DNA of 64,000 bases from Naasia lichenicola. Lineage in GTDB: Bacteria > Actinomycetota > Actinomycetes > Actinomycetales > Microbacteriaceae. Every line of letters starts with the position of its first letter. Position 1 is the stretch's first letter. The position numbers and the translations under genes were made by a program. The notes beneath the pieces are model-generated. The model worked only from the letters and a program-made list of their open reading frames with translations, did no database searches and was not told the origin of the DNA. The stretch lies in contig NZ_SSSM01000006.1 of the NCBI RefSeq assembly GCF_004801885.1, positions 248,001-312,000 on the forward strand, in the 5' to 3' direction. Positions 55,047 to 63,049 of this stretch are shown here, one piece after another.

Positions 55047-55982
55047 CTACTTGAAGGGCGCGGTGATCTCCGCGATGAGGGCCAGGTGGTCGGCGTCGAA
55101 GAGGTCGAACAGCTGGAGGTAGACGCGATCCGCGCCCAGCTCCCGGAGCCGGCCGAGGCGGTCGACGACCTCGTCCACCGTGCCGCCGAGGTTCTGCGAG
55201 CGCAGCTGCGCCGGGTCGGCGCCGTTGCGCTTCGCCCGTGCCACGAACTCGGCTTCCGTCCGGCCGACCGCGATGGGCTGCGCCACCGAGTAGCGCAGGT
55301 CGGACGGGTCGCGCTGGATCGCCGATGCCGCGGAGCGGACGCGGTCGAAGGCCGCTGAGACGCCCGCATCGTCGACGAAGCCAATGTTGAACTCCGTCGC
55401 GTAGCGCGCCGCCAGCTCGGGCGTGCGCTTCGCGCCGTTGCCGCCCACGATCAGCGGGATGCGTGCCTGGGTCGGCTTGGGCAGCGCGGACGAGCGGGTC
55501 AGCGTGTAGTGGCTGCCCGCGAAGTCGAAGGTCGAGCCGATGGGCGTCGACCACAGGCTGGTGACGATCTGCAGCTGCTCGTCGAGCATCCCGAAGCGCT
55601 TCTCCGGGAACGGGATGCCGTACTGGGCGTGCTCCTCGGCGAACCAGCCCGTTCCGAGCCCGAGCTCCGCGCGCCCGCCGGACATCTGATCGACCTGGGC
55701 GACCTGGATCGCGAGCACGCCGGGATAGCGATAGGTCACCGACGAGACGAGCGTGCCGAGCCGCAGGGTCGTCGTGTCTCGGGCGAGGCCCGCGAGGGTG
55801 GTCCAGGCATCCGTCGGTCCGGGCGTGCCGCCGGGGCCGCCGGTCCAGATGCCGTCCATCGCCAGGTAGTGGTCGCTTCGGAACCAGCCGTCGAAGCCGA
55901 GTGCCTCGGCCGCGAGGGCGCTGGCGAGCAGCTCGTCGTAGGTGTAGCCCTGCTGGGGCTCGGTGAAGATGCAGAATTCCAC
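55047..55982 (-). CDS. F420-type LLM oxidoreductase
   Basis: A 311-residue luciferase-like fold enzyme. Residues at FDGWFRSDHYL (~29-39), LRLGTLVSSVTYRYPGVLA (~73-91), GGRAELGLGTGWFAEEHAQYGIPFPE (~101-126, outlined) and PLIVGGNGAKRTPELAARYA are those of the F420-dependent TIGR03560-type branch. Cofactor and substrate not proven. Third LLM-fold gene in the window. Divergent from the TPP-riboswitch operon by 206 bases. Confidence 0.86.
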   Translation of the reverse strand: MEFCIFTEPQQGYTYDELLASALAAEALGFDGWFRSDHYLAMDGIWTGGPGGTPGPTDAWTTLAGLARDTTTLRLGTLVSSVTYRYPGVLAIQVAQVDQMSGGRAELGLGTGWFAEEHAQYGIPFPEKRFGMLDEQLQIVTSLWSTPIGSTFDFAGSHYTLTRSSALPKPTQARIPLIVGGNGAKRTPELAARYATEFNIGFVDDAGVSAAFDRVRSAASAIQRDPSDLRYSVAQPIAVGRTEAEFVARAKRNGADPAQLRSQNLGGTVDEVVDRLGRLRELGADRVYLQLFDLFDADHLALIAEITAPFK

Positions 55983-56052
55983 GTCGCCAGACTAGGGCGG
56001 CGACCTGACGCCTCCGTCGACGAGATGTGCCGTTCGGGGCTACCATCGAGGA

Positions 56053-56142
56053 AACACGGGAGTCCGGTGAGCCGGGCTGAGAGGAAGCTGATCCAAGCTT
56101 CGACCGTCGAACCTGATCTGGATAATGCCAGCGCAGGGAGGC
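56053..56142 (+). promoter_or_regulatory. TPP riboswitch (THI element)
   Basis: The conserved thiamine-pyrophosphate aptamer blocks are in order: CGGGAGTCCGGTGAG near 56057, CTGAGAGG (56077-56084), then GAACCTGATCTGGATAATGCC and AGCGCAGGGAGG (56109-56142). These match the pyrimidine-sensing CUGAGA and diphosphate-sensing loops. It precedes the ECF S gene, so TPP should turn the operon down. Confidence 0.94.
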
Positions 56143-56153
56143 AGCTCAATCCC

Positions 56154-56183
56154 GTGCCCTACTTTTCGATTCGAAAGGGGCAC
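56154..56183 (+). promoter_or_regulatory. Ribosome-site-sequestering hairpin of the riboswitch
   Basis: GTGCCCTACTTTTCGA (56154-56169) pairs with TCGAAAGGGGCAC (56171-56183), with a small bulge, burying the AAAGGGG site of the GTG at 56189. CCCGTG at 56151-56156 also pairs with CACGGG at 56055-56060 in the aptamer 5-prime strand and overlaps the hairpin. This suggests a translational switch; which state TPP favours is not settled by sequence. Confidence 0.55.
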
Positions 56184-56188
56184 GTTCA

Positions 56189-56824
56189 GTGACCACACGC
56201 ACCGCACCGTCCACCTCATCCGCCGTCACGCCGTCCTGGGCGGAGCGCTCCCGCTGGCGGGTCGTCGACATCGTCGTCGCCAGCGTCATCGGCGTCGCAT
56301 CCGGGCTCGTCTTCCTGGCCTGGAACGTCGCATACAACCCCCTGAGCACCCCCGTCTCCGCCCTGCTGCCGGGCCTGCAGGCGCTGCTCGGCGGCGGCTG
56401 GCTGTTCGCCGGGGTGCTCACCGCCCTCGTCGTGCGCAAGCCGGGCGCGGCACTGTACGGCGAGCTCGTCGCCGCGGCGGTCTCCGCGCTCGTCGGCAAC
56501 CAGTGGGGCCCGTGGACGCTCGAATCCGGGCTGGTCCAGGGCCTCGCGGCCGAGATCGTCTTCGCCCTCTTCCTCTACACGAGCTGGCGTCTCGGCACCG
56601 CGGTGCTCGCGGGAGCGGCGTCGGGGCTTGCCCTCGCCATCAACGACCTGGTGCTCTGGTACCCGGGATCGGACGTCGCCTTCTCCGTCATCTACGGCGT
56701 CAGCGCCGTCATCTCGGGGGCCGTTCTCGCGGGGGTGCTGTCCTGGCTCGCCGTGCGCGGCCTCGCGCGGACGGGAGCGCTCAGCCGCTTCGCCTCCGGT
56801 CGCGAGATCGCCGGCGAGGTCTAG
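56189..56824 (+). CDS. ECF transporter S component (YkoE/HMP-thiamine type)
   Basis: A 211-residue membrane protein with about six hydrophobic segments. VDIVVASVIGVASGLVFLAWN and YGELVAAAVSALVGNQWGPWTLESGLVQGLAAE (outlined) match the YkoE family of substrate-binding subunits for thiamine precursors such as hydroxymethylpyrimidine. The TPP riboswitch upstream supports a thiamine-related substrate. Start GTG 56189; AAAGGGG lies in a hairpin. Its TAG at 56822-56824 is in the same frame as the ATPase gene. Confidence 0.9.
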   Translation: MTTRTAPSTSSAVTPSWAERSRWRVVDIVVASVIGVASGLVFLAWNVAYNPLSTPVSALLPGLQALLGGGWLFAGVLTALVVRKPGAALYGELVAAAVSALVGNQWGPWTLESGLVQGLAAEIVFALFLYTSWRLGTAVLAGAASGLALAINDLVLWYPGSDVAFSVIYGVSAVISGAVLAGVLSWLAVRGLARTGALSRFASGREIAGEV

Positions 56825-56911
56825 ATCCCCGCGCGGATCGCGCCGGGGCGTCCGACCACCGTCACGGCGCGGGGATGGGGCTGGCGTCACGCCGGCCGCC
56901 GCGCGTGGGCG

Positions 56912-58300
56912 GTGGAGGGGCTCGACCTGCGGATCGACGCAGGCGAACGCGTCCTGCTGCTCGGCGCATCGGGAGCCGGCAAGTCCACCCTGCTGCAGGG
57001 CCTCGCCGGCCTGCTCGGAGGTTCGGATGAAGGCGACCAGCGCGGCGAGCTGACCCTCGATGGCGTCTCGGCGGCCGGGCTCCGCGGACGGGCCGGGCTG
57101 CTGCTGCAGGACCCGGACGCGCAGATCGTGCTCGCGCGGGTCGGCGACGACGTGGCCTTCGGACCCGAGAACCTCGGGGTGGCTCGCGAGGAGATCTGGC
57201 CGCTGGTGGTCGAGGCACTGGACGCCGTCGGACTCGATCTGCCTCTCGACCATTCCACCTCCGCGCTGTCGGGCGGACAGAAGCAGCGGCTCGCGCTCGC
57301 CGGGATCATCGCCATGCGTCCGGGACTCGTGCTCCTCGACGAGCCGACCGCCAACCTCGATCCCGACGGCGTCCGCGAGGTCGTCGATGCGATCGAGCGG
57401 ATGCTGGCGCGCACGGGCGCGACGCTCGTGGTCGTCGAGCATCGCGTGGCGACCTGGTTGCCGATCGTGGATCGCGTGGTGGTGCTCGCCGCCGGCGGGG
57501 GAGTCCTGGCGGACGGCGCACCCGCCGACGTGCTCGGTTCGGCAGCGGACTCGCTCGTCGAGGCGGGGGTCTGGGTGCCGGGACGCGCCACGAGGTTCAC
57601 CCCGCTCCGGTCTCGGAGCGACCTCGAGGTGATGCGGGCCATCGACCTGGCCGTCGGCCGCGGCACTCGAATCGTGCAGTCCGGCATCGATCTGCGACTG
57701 GCGGCGGGATCCGCGCTCTGCATCACCGGACCGAACGGAGCCGGCAAATCCACGGCGGCGCTCGCGCTCGGGGGTCTGCTTCCGCCCCTCGGCGGGGAGG
57801 TGCAGGTCGGCGAGGCGCTCGCGGCGCGCGGCGAGCGCCGCCCCATCCGCTGGAGCTCGCGCGAGCTCATCACCCGGATCGGCTCCGTCTTCCAGGATCC
57901 CGAGCACCAGTTCGTGGCCCCGACGGTTCGCGCCGAGCTCGCGATCGGCCCGACAGCCGCGGGACTCGGAGCGCGGGACGTCGACGCGCGGATCGATCCC
58001 CTCCTGGACGCCCTCCGCCTGCGCGCGATCGAGCGCGCCAACCCCTTCACGCTCTCGGGAGGCGAGAAGCGTCGGCTGTCGGTCGCCACCGCTCTCGCCG
58101 CTGGCCCGTCGGTGCTCATCCTCGACGAGCCGACCTTCGGCCAGGACGCACGGACCTGGGCCGAGCTGGTGCGTCTCCTCCGCGGTCTCCAGGAGCAGGG
58201 CACCGCGCTGATCGCCGTCACCCACGACCAGGACTTCGTCGACGCGGTCGCCACCGACCGGCTCGAGCTGCATCCTCTTCCCGTGGAGTCCGTGGCATGA
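56912..58300 (+). CDS. ECF transporter double ATPase (CbiO/YkoD-like)
   Basis: A 462-residue (from GTG 56912) ATPase with two ABC domains. Domain 1: Walker A LLLGASGAGKSTLLQG, signature ALSGGQKQRLALAG, Walker B LVLLDEPTANLDP, His in VVVEHRV. Domain 2: GPNGAGKSTAAL, TLSGGEKRRLSVATAL, VLILDEPTFGQDA, VTHDQ. It powers the S/T complex. The real protein probably starts upstream: codons from about 56867 encode the conserved TARGWGWRHAGRRAWAVEG, which holds the aromatic A-loop, yet no ATG, GTG or TTG lies between the S-component stop and 56912. An ATC at 56825 is the only candidate with a GCGAGG site. ATGA overlap with T. Confidence 0.88.
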   Translation: MEGLDLRIDAGERVLLLGASGAGKSTLLQGLAGLLGGSDEGDQRGELTLDGVSAAGLRGRAGLLLQDPDAQIVLARVGDDVAFGPENLGVAREEIWPLVVEALDAVGLDLPLDHSTSALSGGQKQRLALAGIIAMRPGLVLLDEPTANLDPDGVREVVDAIERMLARTGATLVVVEHRVATWLPIVDRVVVLAAGGGVLADGAPADVLGSAADSLVEAGVWVPGRATRFTPLRSRSDLEVMRAIDLAVGRGTRIVQSGIDLRLAAGSALCITGPNGAGKSTAALALGGLLPPLGGEVQVGEALAARGERRPIRWSSRELITRIGSVFQDPEHQFVAPTVRAELAIGPTAAGLGARDVDARIDPLLDALRLRAIERANPFTLSGGEKRRLSVATALAAGPSVLILDEPTFGQDARTWAELVRLLRGLQEQGTALIAVTHDQDFVDAVATDRLELHPLPVESVA

Positions 58301-59082
58301 CCTCGTCGACCGCGCTGCTCGCCCCCGCACGCTTGCGACCGGTGAATCCGCTGGCGAAGCTCGGCGCCGCCGTGCTCGTCTCCGGGCCGTTGATCCTCAC
58401 CATCGACTGGGTGTCGGCGGCGGTGGCGCTCGTGCTCGTGCTTGCCGTGGTGCCGTTCATGGGCGTCGGATGGCGGCGGTTCTGGATCCGCACCCTGCCG
58501 GTGTGGGTCGCCGCGCCGCTCGCCGGCATCTCGGTGCTGCTCTACGGGCGCACCGAGGGCACGGTCTACGTCGAATGGCTCCTCGTGAGGGTCAGCGACG
58601 GCTCCATCGCGCTGGCAGTCGCCACTCTGCTGCGCGTCTTGGCGATCGGAGTTCCCGCGGTCGTGCTGTTCATCAGCATCGACCCGACCGATCTCGCCGA
58701 CGGTCTGGCCCAGCGGCTCCGGCTTCCCGCCCGCTTCGTGCTGGGTGCACTGGCGGGTCTCCGACTCGTCGGACTGTTCCTCGAGGACTGGCGTTCGCTG
58801 GAACTGGCACGCCGCGCGCGCGGGATCGCCGATCGCGGCCGGGTCCGCCGCTTCGCGGGGATGGCGTTCTCGCTGCTCGTGCTGTCGATCCGTCGGGGAA
58901 GCAAGCTCGCCGTCGGCATGGAGGCGCGCGCGTTCGGCGGCTCCGAGCGGCGCACCTGGGCGCGGGCCTCCCCGTTCGGCGGCCGCGAGTTCGCGCTGCT
59001 CGCCGTCGGTGCGGCCATCTCGACCATCGCGGTCACCGCCGCGGTCCTCACGGGGGAATGGAACTTCATCGGTGCCCGCTGA
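58297..59082 (+). CDS. ECF transporter T component (CbiQ-like)
   Basis: A 261-residue membrane scaffold with about five hydrophobic segments. The two coupling-helix motifs that contact the ATPases are visible: LELARRARGIADRG near 168-181 and VGMEARAFGGSERR near 206-219. Start ATG 58297 overlaps the ATPase stop (ATGA). Its 3-prime end overlaps the next gene by 11 bases. Confidence 0.92.
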   Translation: MTSSTALLAPARLRPVNPLAKLGAAVLVSGPLILTIDWVSAAVALVLVLAVVPFMGVGWRRFWIRTLPVWVAAPLAGISVLLYGRTEGTVYVEWLLVRVSDGSIALAVATLLRVLAIGVPAVVLFISIDPTDLADGLAQRLRLPARFVLGALAGLRLVGLFLEDWRSLELARRARGIADRGRVRRFAGMAFSLLVLSIRRGSKLAVGMEARAFGGSERRTWARASPFGGREFALLAVGAAISTIAVTAAVLTGEWNFIGAR

Positions 59083-59662
59083 GCCGGATCCGTCCGATCC
59101 CCTGAGCCTCCGTCGACCGCACCTGTCGGATCAGGTCGGTGCGATCGTCGAGATCCTCGAGCGGTCGGCTCCGTCCGGCAGCCGGGCCGTCGTGCTGATC
59201 GACGGGCGATCCGGATCGGGCAAGTCGACCCTCGCGACGCTGCTCGCCCCCCGGCTCGGCGCGGAGCTCGTCCGCCTCGACGACGTCTATCCGGGGTGGA
59301 GCGGGCTCGCGGAGGCGAGCCGGATGGTCGTCGATGACATCCTGCTCGGCGGCCAGTGGACGGGATGGGACTGGACGAATGACCGGCCCGCCGATCGGCA
59401 CATCGTCGACCTCTCGGCGCCGCTGATCATCGACGGCTGCGGAAGCATCTCGAGGCGGAGCTCGGGCCTCGTCACCTCGAGCATCTGGGTCGAACTCGAC
59501 GCGGCCTCGCGCCGGCGCAACGCGCTGCTGCGCGACGGCGCCGCCTTCGAGCCGTTCTGGGACATGTGGGCGCTGCAGGAGGAGGAGCTGATCCGGCGCG
59601 AGGATCCGCGGCACCGCGCCCAGGTGGTCGTCAGGGGATCGGACTTCAGCCTGATCCGCTGA
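59072..59662 (+). CDS. P-loop kinase-like protein overlapping ecfT
   Basis: A 196-residue uridine-kinase/AAA-like P-loop protein. Walker A VLIDGRSGSGKSTLATLLA (~44-62), VRLDDVYPGWSGL as in uridine/nucleoside kinases, and LIIDGCGSISRRSSG. It starts at GTG 59072, 11 bases inside the T-component gene, so it is coupled to the vitamin transporter. The substrate could be a nucleoside or a vitamin precursor such as pyrimidine alcohol; neither is shown. The minus-strand gene that follows overlaps it by 17 bases. Confidence 0.82.
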   Translation: MPAEPDPSDPLSLRRPHLSDQVGAIVEILERSAPSGSRAVVLIDGRSGSGKSTLATLLAPRLGAELVRLDDVYPGWSGLAEASRMVVDDILLGGQWTGWDWTNDRPADRHIVDLSAPLIIDGCGSISRRSSGLVTSSIWVELDAASRRRNALLRDGAAFEPFWDMWALQEEELIRREDPRHRAQVVVRGSDFSLIR

Positions 59663-60989
59663 TCGAGCCGATCATGGCCGGGATGACCACGCCGGGCGAG
59701 CTGAGCCGCCAGAGCGGCCCGGGATCGGTGATGGCTCGATCGAGGACGAGAGTGACGACCTGGTCGGAGGCCGTGTCGGCGCTGCCGCCGTCGGCACCCG
59801 AGTCGGCGCCACTGGCCGTGCTTTCGGGGTCGGTCGTGGCGGGGCCCGAAATGGTGAACGTGCCGACCCGAGTGCCCTTCGACGCGGTCGCGACAGGATC
59901 GAGCACGACGACGGGTGCTGCGTCGGGGCTGGACGAGAAGCCCAGGACGGAGATGCCGTCCCGTGCGACGGCGTTCGCCGTGGAGCCCCATGGAGTGGAG
60001 TAGGTGCCGACGACTGCGCCCTTGGCGAGGAGGACGTGCTCGCCGATGGCGCCCGGCAGGCTGGCGACCAGGGCGGTGAAGTCGGCATCCAGGTCGTCGT
60101 AGGAGGGCTCGCCGACGATGGCGCCATAGACGGTCACCTGCTGGGAGGCCGCGTCGCCCTCCGCGCTCGTGCTCGCGTCGACGGTGACCGGCACAGCGAA
60201 GAGCAGGCAGACTCCCGCCTCGTCGGTGTAGCTGCGCGAGATGCCGATGACGCCGCTCGCCGCCTGGTAGCTGATGGTGTTGTCGAACACGCCGCCCCGC
60301 GTGGTGACGACCTGGCCCGTGGTGACGGTCTCGGCGATGAACGGGTCGGCCATCGCGAGCGCCGAGATCTGCGCGAGGTCGGATCCAGAGGCGACGCTCT
60401 GATCCGACAGGCCCGTCGGATCGACGACGACCACGCTGGCGAGGCCGTTCTCGGCGAGCCAGGCCTGGGCGGCTGTCAGGTAGTTGTCCAAGGATCCGAA
60501 CGCCCATCGCGCGACCATCTCTGCGTGGTTGTTGCTCGACGCGATGAGCATGGCCTGGAGAGCCTCGCGCTCGCTCCAGCTGTCGCCCGTCACGACGCGG
60601 ATCGCTCGGGTGCCCTGCGCCTGGAACTTCGCGTAGGAGGCGTAGTCGTCGGCCGTGACCGGAATGGCCGGCCCGGCGCGTCCGGGCTGCAGGGGCGCCT
60701 GATCGAGCACGACGAGCGCAGTGATCACCTTCGCTATGGCCGCCATGGGCAGCGCGTCGGAGGAGCCTCCCGCGAGAGGGACCTCATCCGCGCTCAGCGT
60801 GACACCGCTCGACCCCGCTGCAGGGAGCACAGGCGGGGTGGTGGAGGCGGACTCCGATGCGAGCTGCGCCGTCTTGCCCGTAGTGGAGGGCAGCGGGGCG
60901 AGGAGCGCGACCGGACCGTAGACGGCCAGGGCGACGACGACGACCGCGATGATCACCGCGACCACGCGATTGCGTTCCCGACCAGCCAT
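59646..60989 (-). CDS. DD-carboxypeptidase-like protein lacking catalytic serine
   Basis: A 447-residue PBP5/6-like extracytoplasmic protein. One N-terminal anchor helix (VVAVIIAVVVVALAVYGPVALL, residues 9-30). The fold's SxxK is A84-I-A-K87 in PMAAIAKVITALV, so the serine is alanine. The SxN is SSN (151-153). The KTG is replaced by S251-R-S253 in GISRSYTDEAG. The C-terminal ~140 residues are a second domain. It is predicted to be inactive and may be a cell-wall regulator or binding protein. Start ATG 60989. Very close relatives with an intact motif are not in the window. Confidence 0.85.
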   Translation of the reverse strand: MAGRERNRVVAVIIAVVVVALAVYGPVALLAPLPSTTGKTAQLASESASTTPPVLPAAGSSGVTLSADEVPLAGGSSDALPMAAIAKVITALVVLDQAPLQPGRAGPAIPVTADDYASYAKFQAQGTRAIRVVTGDSWSEREALQAMLIASSNNHAEMVARWAFGSLDNYLTAAQAWLAENGLASVVVVDPTGLSDQSVASGSDLAQISALAMADPFIAETVTTGQVVTTRGGVFDNTISYQAASGVIGISRSYTDEAGVCLLFAVPVTVDASTSAEGDAASQQVTVYGAIVGEPSYDDLDADFTALVASLPGAIGEHVLLAKGAVVGTYSTPWGSTANAVARDGISVLGFSSSPDAAPVVVLDPVATASKGTRVGTFTISGPATTDPESTASGADSGADGGSADTASDQVVTLVLDRAITDPGPLWRLSSPGVVIPAMIGSISGSG

Positions 60990-61179
60990 GCGGCCAGGGT
61001 AGCTGCGCTCGGCGACGCCGGCGTCCGGCGCACCGCACCCGTCGAGACGGGCGGTCCGCTGATGCGGTCGCGATCGGGTTTGCGTTCGCTCGTCCCGGTC
61101 GCTCGTCGCGTTCGCGGTCGCACGGGATGGACGGATCACAGCGAGGCGAGCCATCAGGGGCGCGCGGTAACGTTGCGGC

Positions 61180-61455
61180 ATGAGTGATGCACAGTCCCCG
61201 TCGAACATCCGCTACCTCGCCGAATTCGTCGACGGCCCGCTCGCCGGACGCAGCGAGACCCGCGTCATGGTCGACGACACCTACGACACCCAGCTCAGCA
61301 GCATCTCGCTCGTCGATGGCATCGAGGCCATCTTCTGGTACAACGCGGGTGAGACCCGCGAGATCGAGGGCGAGCTGCACGTCAGCTACACCTTCGATGC
61401 CCGCGACAGCGACCCCACCCAGAGCGGCGACGCCGACGAGTCGCTCCGCCTCTAG
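61180..61455 (+). CDS. Small hypothetical protein, 91 residues
   Basis: An acidic soluble protein that contains RYLAEFVDGPLAGRSETRVM and has FWYNAGETREIEGELHVSYTFD near residues 52-73. No motif is recognised. Codon use is high-GC and uniform; similar small proteins occur in actinobacteria. It is divergent from the carboxypeptidase-like gene (190-base gap), so a promoter should lie between. Confidence 0.65.
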   Translation: MSDAQSPSNIRYLAEFVDGPLAGRSETRVMVDDTYDTQLSSISLVDGIEAIFWYNAGETREIEGELHVSYTFDARDSDPTQSGDADESLRL

Positions 61456-61480
61456 CCTGCGCCCCGAGCCGAGTTCACCC

Positions 61481-61538
61481 GAGCGGACTTCGGGCTGTCA
61501 GAGCGATCTCGACCGCTCGAACGGCCCGAAGTCCGCTC
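61481..61538. repeat. Inverted repeat, family E
   Basis: GAGCGGACTTCGGGCTGT (61481-61498) pairs with ACGGCCCGAAGTCCGCTC (61521-61538), one mismatch, enclosing a second stem GAGCG/CGCTC (61501-61518). It lies between convergent genes (61455 and 61558) and probably ends both transcripts. Confidence 0.8.
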
Positions 61539-61557
61539 TCGTGTCGGCCTCCCGAGG

Positions 61558-63039
61558 TCAGCGCGGCGCCTGCAGGCCGAATATCCCCGCGTCGTCCGGT
61601 GCGACGAGCAGCGGCTCGGTGAGCCAGCGCGCGACCGCTCGGCGCGACTCGCGTCGCAGGCTCAGCGTGATCCGGTGCGGCGTCTCGAGGAACGAGATGT
61701 CGATCCTCAGGAGCTCGTCGTCGACCCAGCCGCCGGTCACGGCCACCGGCGGCAGCCCGTCCACCGCCTCGATGGTCGTCCAGCCGGTGCCGAGGACGGG
61801 GACGCGAAGCGTCTTCCCCGCGACGTCGGTCAGCTCGATCCGCCACGCGCCGTCGTCTTCCGCCACGGAGGCCGTGCGCAGCCGCGCGTCCTCGGCACCC
61901 GTCAGGTAGAACGACCCGGCCCAGCCGTCGGCCTCGGCCGGTGCGGCGGCTCCCTCGAGGGATGGAAGGGCCAGCGCCCCCAGGCGGGTCTCGAGCGTCG
62001 CGTCGTCCGCGTCCGAGGTGGGGGCGTCGACCGCGGGAAGCAGATGCTCCCAGGCGGCCTCGAGCATGGCTCGCATGGCGTAGGTCCCGGCCGTCACCGC
62101 CAGGACGACGTCCTGCTCGGGCAGGATCACGCAGAACTGGCCGGAGGCGCCGTCGCCCCGGTAGCCGTGCCTCGCCTGCCAGACCTGGAATCCATAGCCC
62201 TGTTCCCAGTCGTCGCTCTCGTCCGCACCGGTCGATACCCGGCGCTGTCGGACCTCCGCAGCCCAGCCGACGGGGAGCACCTGCTCTCCCTCCCATACCC
62301 CGTCCTGAAGATGCAGCAGGCCGAGCTTGGCGATCGCCTCGGTCGTCACGTGCAGACCCGCGAAGCCGACCTGGCGGCCGGCGGGGTACTCCCGCCAGAC
62401 GGCCGCCCCGATGCCGAGGGGATCGAACATCCTCGGTCGCAGGTAGTCGGTCAGCGTCTGGCCCGAGGCGCGCTGGATGATGGCCGCGATCGTGTACGTG
62501 CAGGGCTGGCTGTAGGCGAACACGCTGCCCGGTTCCTCGTCGGGCTCGTGCAGCAGGAAGCCGCGCACCGGCTCGAGGGGGTCGGTCTCGAGCGCGGGTG
62601 CGTACATGTCCTCCCGGTGCCCAGCGGCCATCGCGGCGAGATCTCGGATCCGGATCGCTCGGCTCCGAGGGGTCGTGATCTCGTCGGCGAACTCGGGGAA
62701 ATGCGAGATCACCGTGTCGTCGAGGCCGACGAGACCCTCGTCGACGGCGAATCCGAGAGCGCTCACCGTGAAGGTCTTGCTCACGGAGTACACGTGGTGA
62801 AGCCGGCTCGGGGTGAACGGTGCCCACCAGCCCTGGGCGATGACCCGCCCGTGTCGGAGCAGCATGAGGCTGTGCGGCTCGATGTCCGGGTGCGCCTCGA
62901 GGGCATCGAGAAAGGCCCCGATCCCGCGTGCGGCGACCGATTCCGCGGTCCGCGTGGAGCTCGGGAGAGCCGTGCTCGGCGGGGCATCAGTCTCGGCGCC
63001 GGGGGAGGAGGACGGGGAGTCGGGGCCGGTCGTGGTCAC
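61558..63039 (-). CDS. Serine hydrolase, beta-lactamase class C / esterase-like
   Basis: A 493-residue protein of the penicillin-binding-protein-like hydrolase family. SxxK is YSVSKTFTV (S85, K88), and the second motif is YSQPCTYTI (about 182), YSQ in place of YSN. The C-terminal ~150 residues (LGALALPSLEGAAAPAEADGW on) form a beta-rich extra domain. It may act on peptides or esters; beta-lactam hydrolysis is not implied. Start GTG 63039. The first ~30 residues are Ser/Pro/Thr-rich without a clear signal peptide, so it looks cytoplasmic. Confidence 0.86.
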   Translation of the reverse strand: MTTTGPDSPSSSPGAETDAPPSTALPSSTRTAESVAARGIGAFLDALEAHPDIEPHSLMLLRHGRVIAQGWWAPFTPSRLHHVYSVSKTFTVSALGFAVDEGLVGLDDTVISHFPEFADEITTPRSRAIRIRDLAAMAAGHREDMYAPALETDPLEPVRGFLLHEPDEEPGSVFAYSQPCTYTIAAIIQRASGQTLTDYLRPRMFDPLGIGAAVWREYPAGRQVGFAGLHVTTEAIAKLGLLHLQDGVWEGEQVLPVGWAAEVRQRRVSTGADESDDWEQGYGFQVWQARHGYRGDGASGQFCVILPEQDVVLAVTAGTYAMRAMLEAAWEHLLPAVDAPTSDADDATLETRLGALALPSLEGAAAPAEADGWAGSFYLTGAEDARLRTASVAEDDGAWRIELTDVAGKTLRVPVLGTGWTTIEAVDGLPPVAVTGGWVDDELLRIDISFLETPHRITLSLRRESRRAVARWLTEPLLVAPDDAGIFGLQAPR

Positions 63040-63049
63040 CCTGTGCACG

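Noticed and set aside
56216-58330. 704-codon minus-strand frame opposite the ECF operon
   Set aside because: The plus strand holds S and ATPase genes with all motifs; the minus frame is a shadow.
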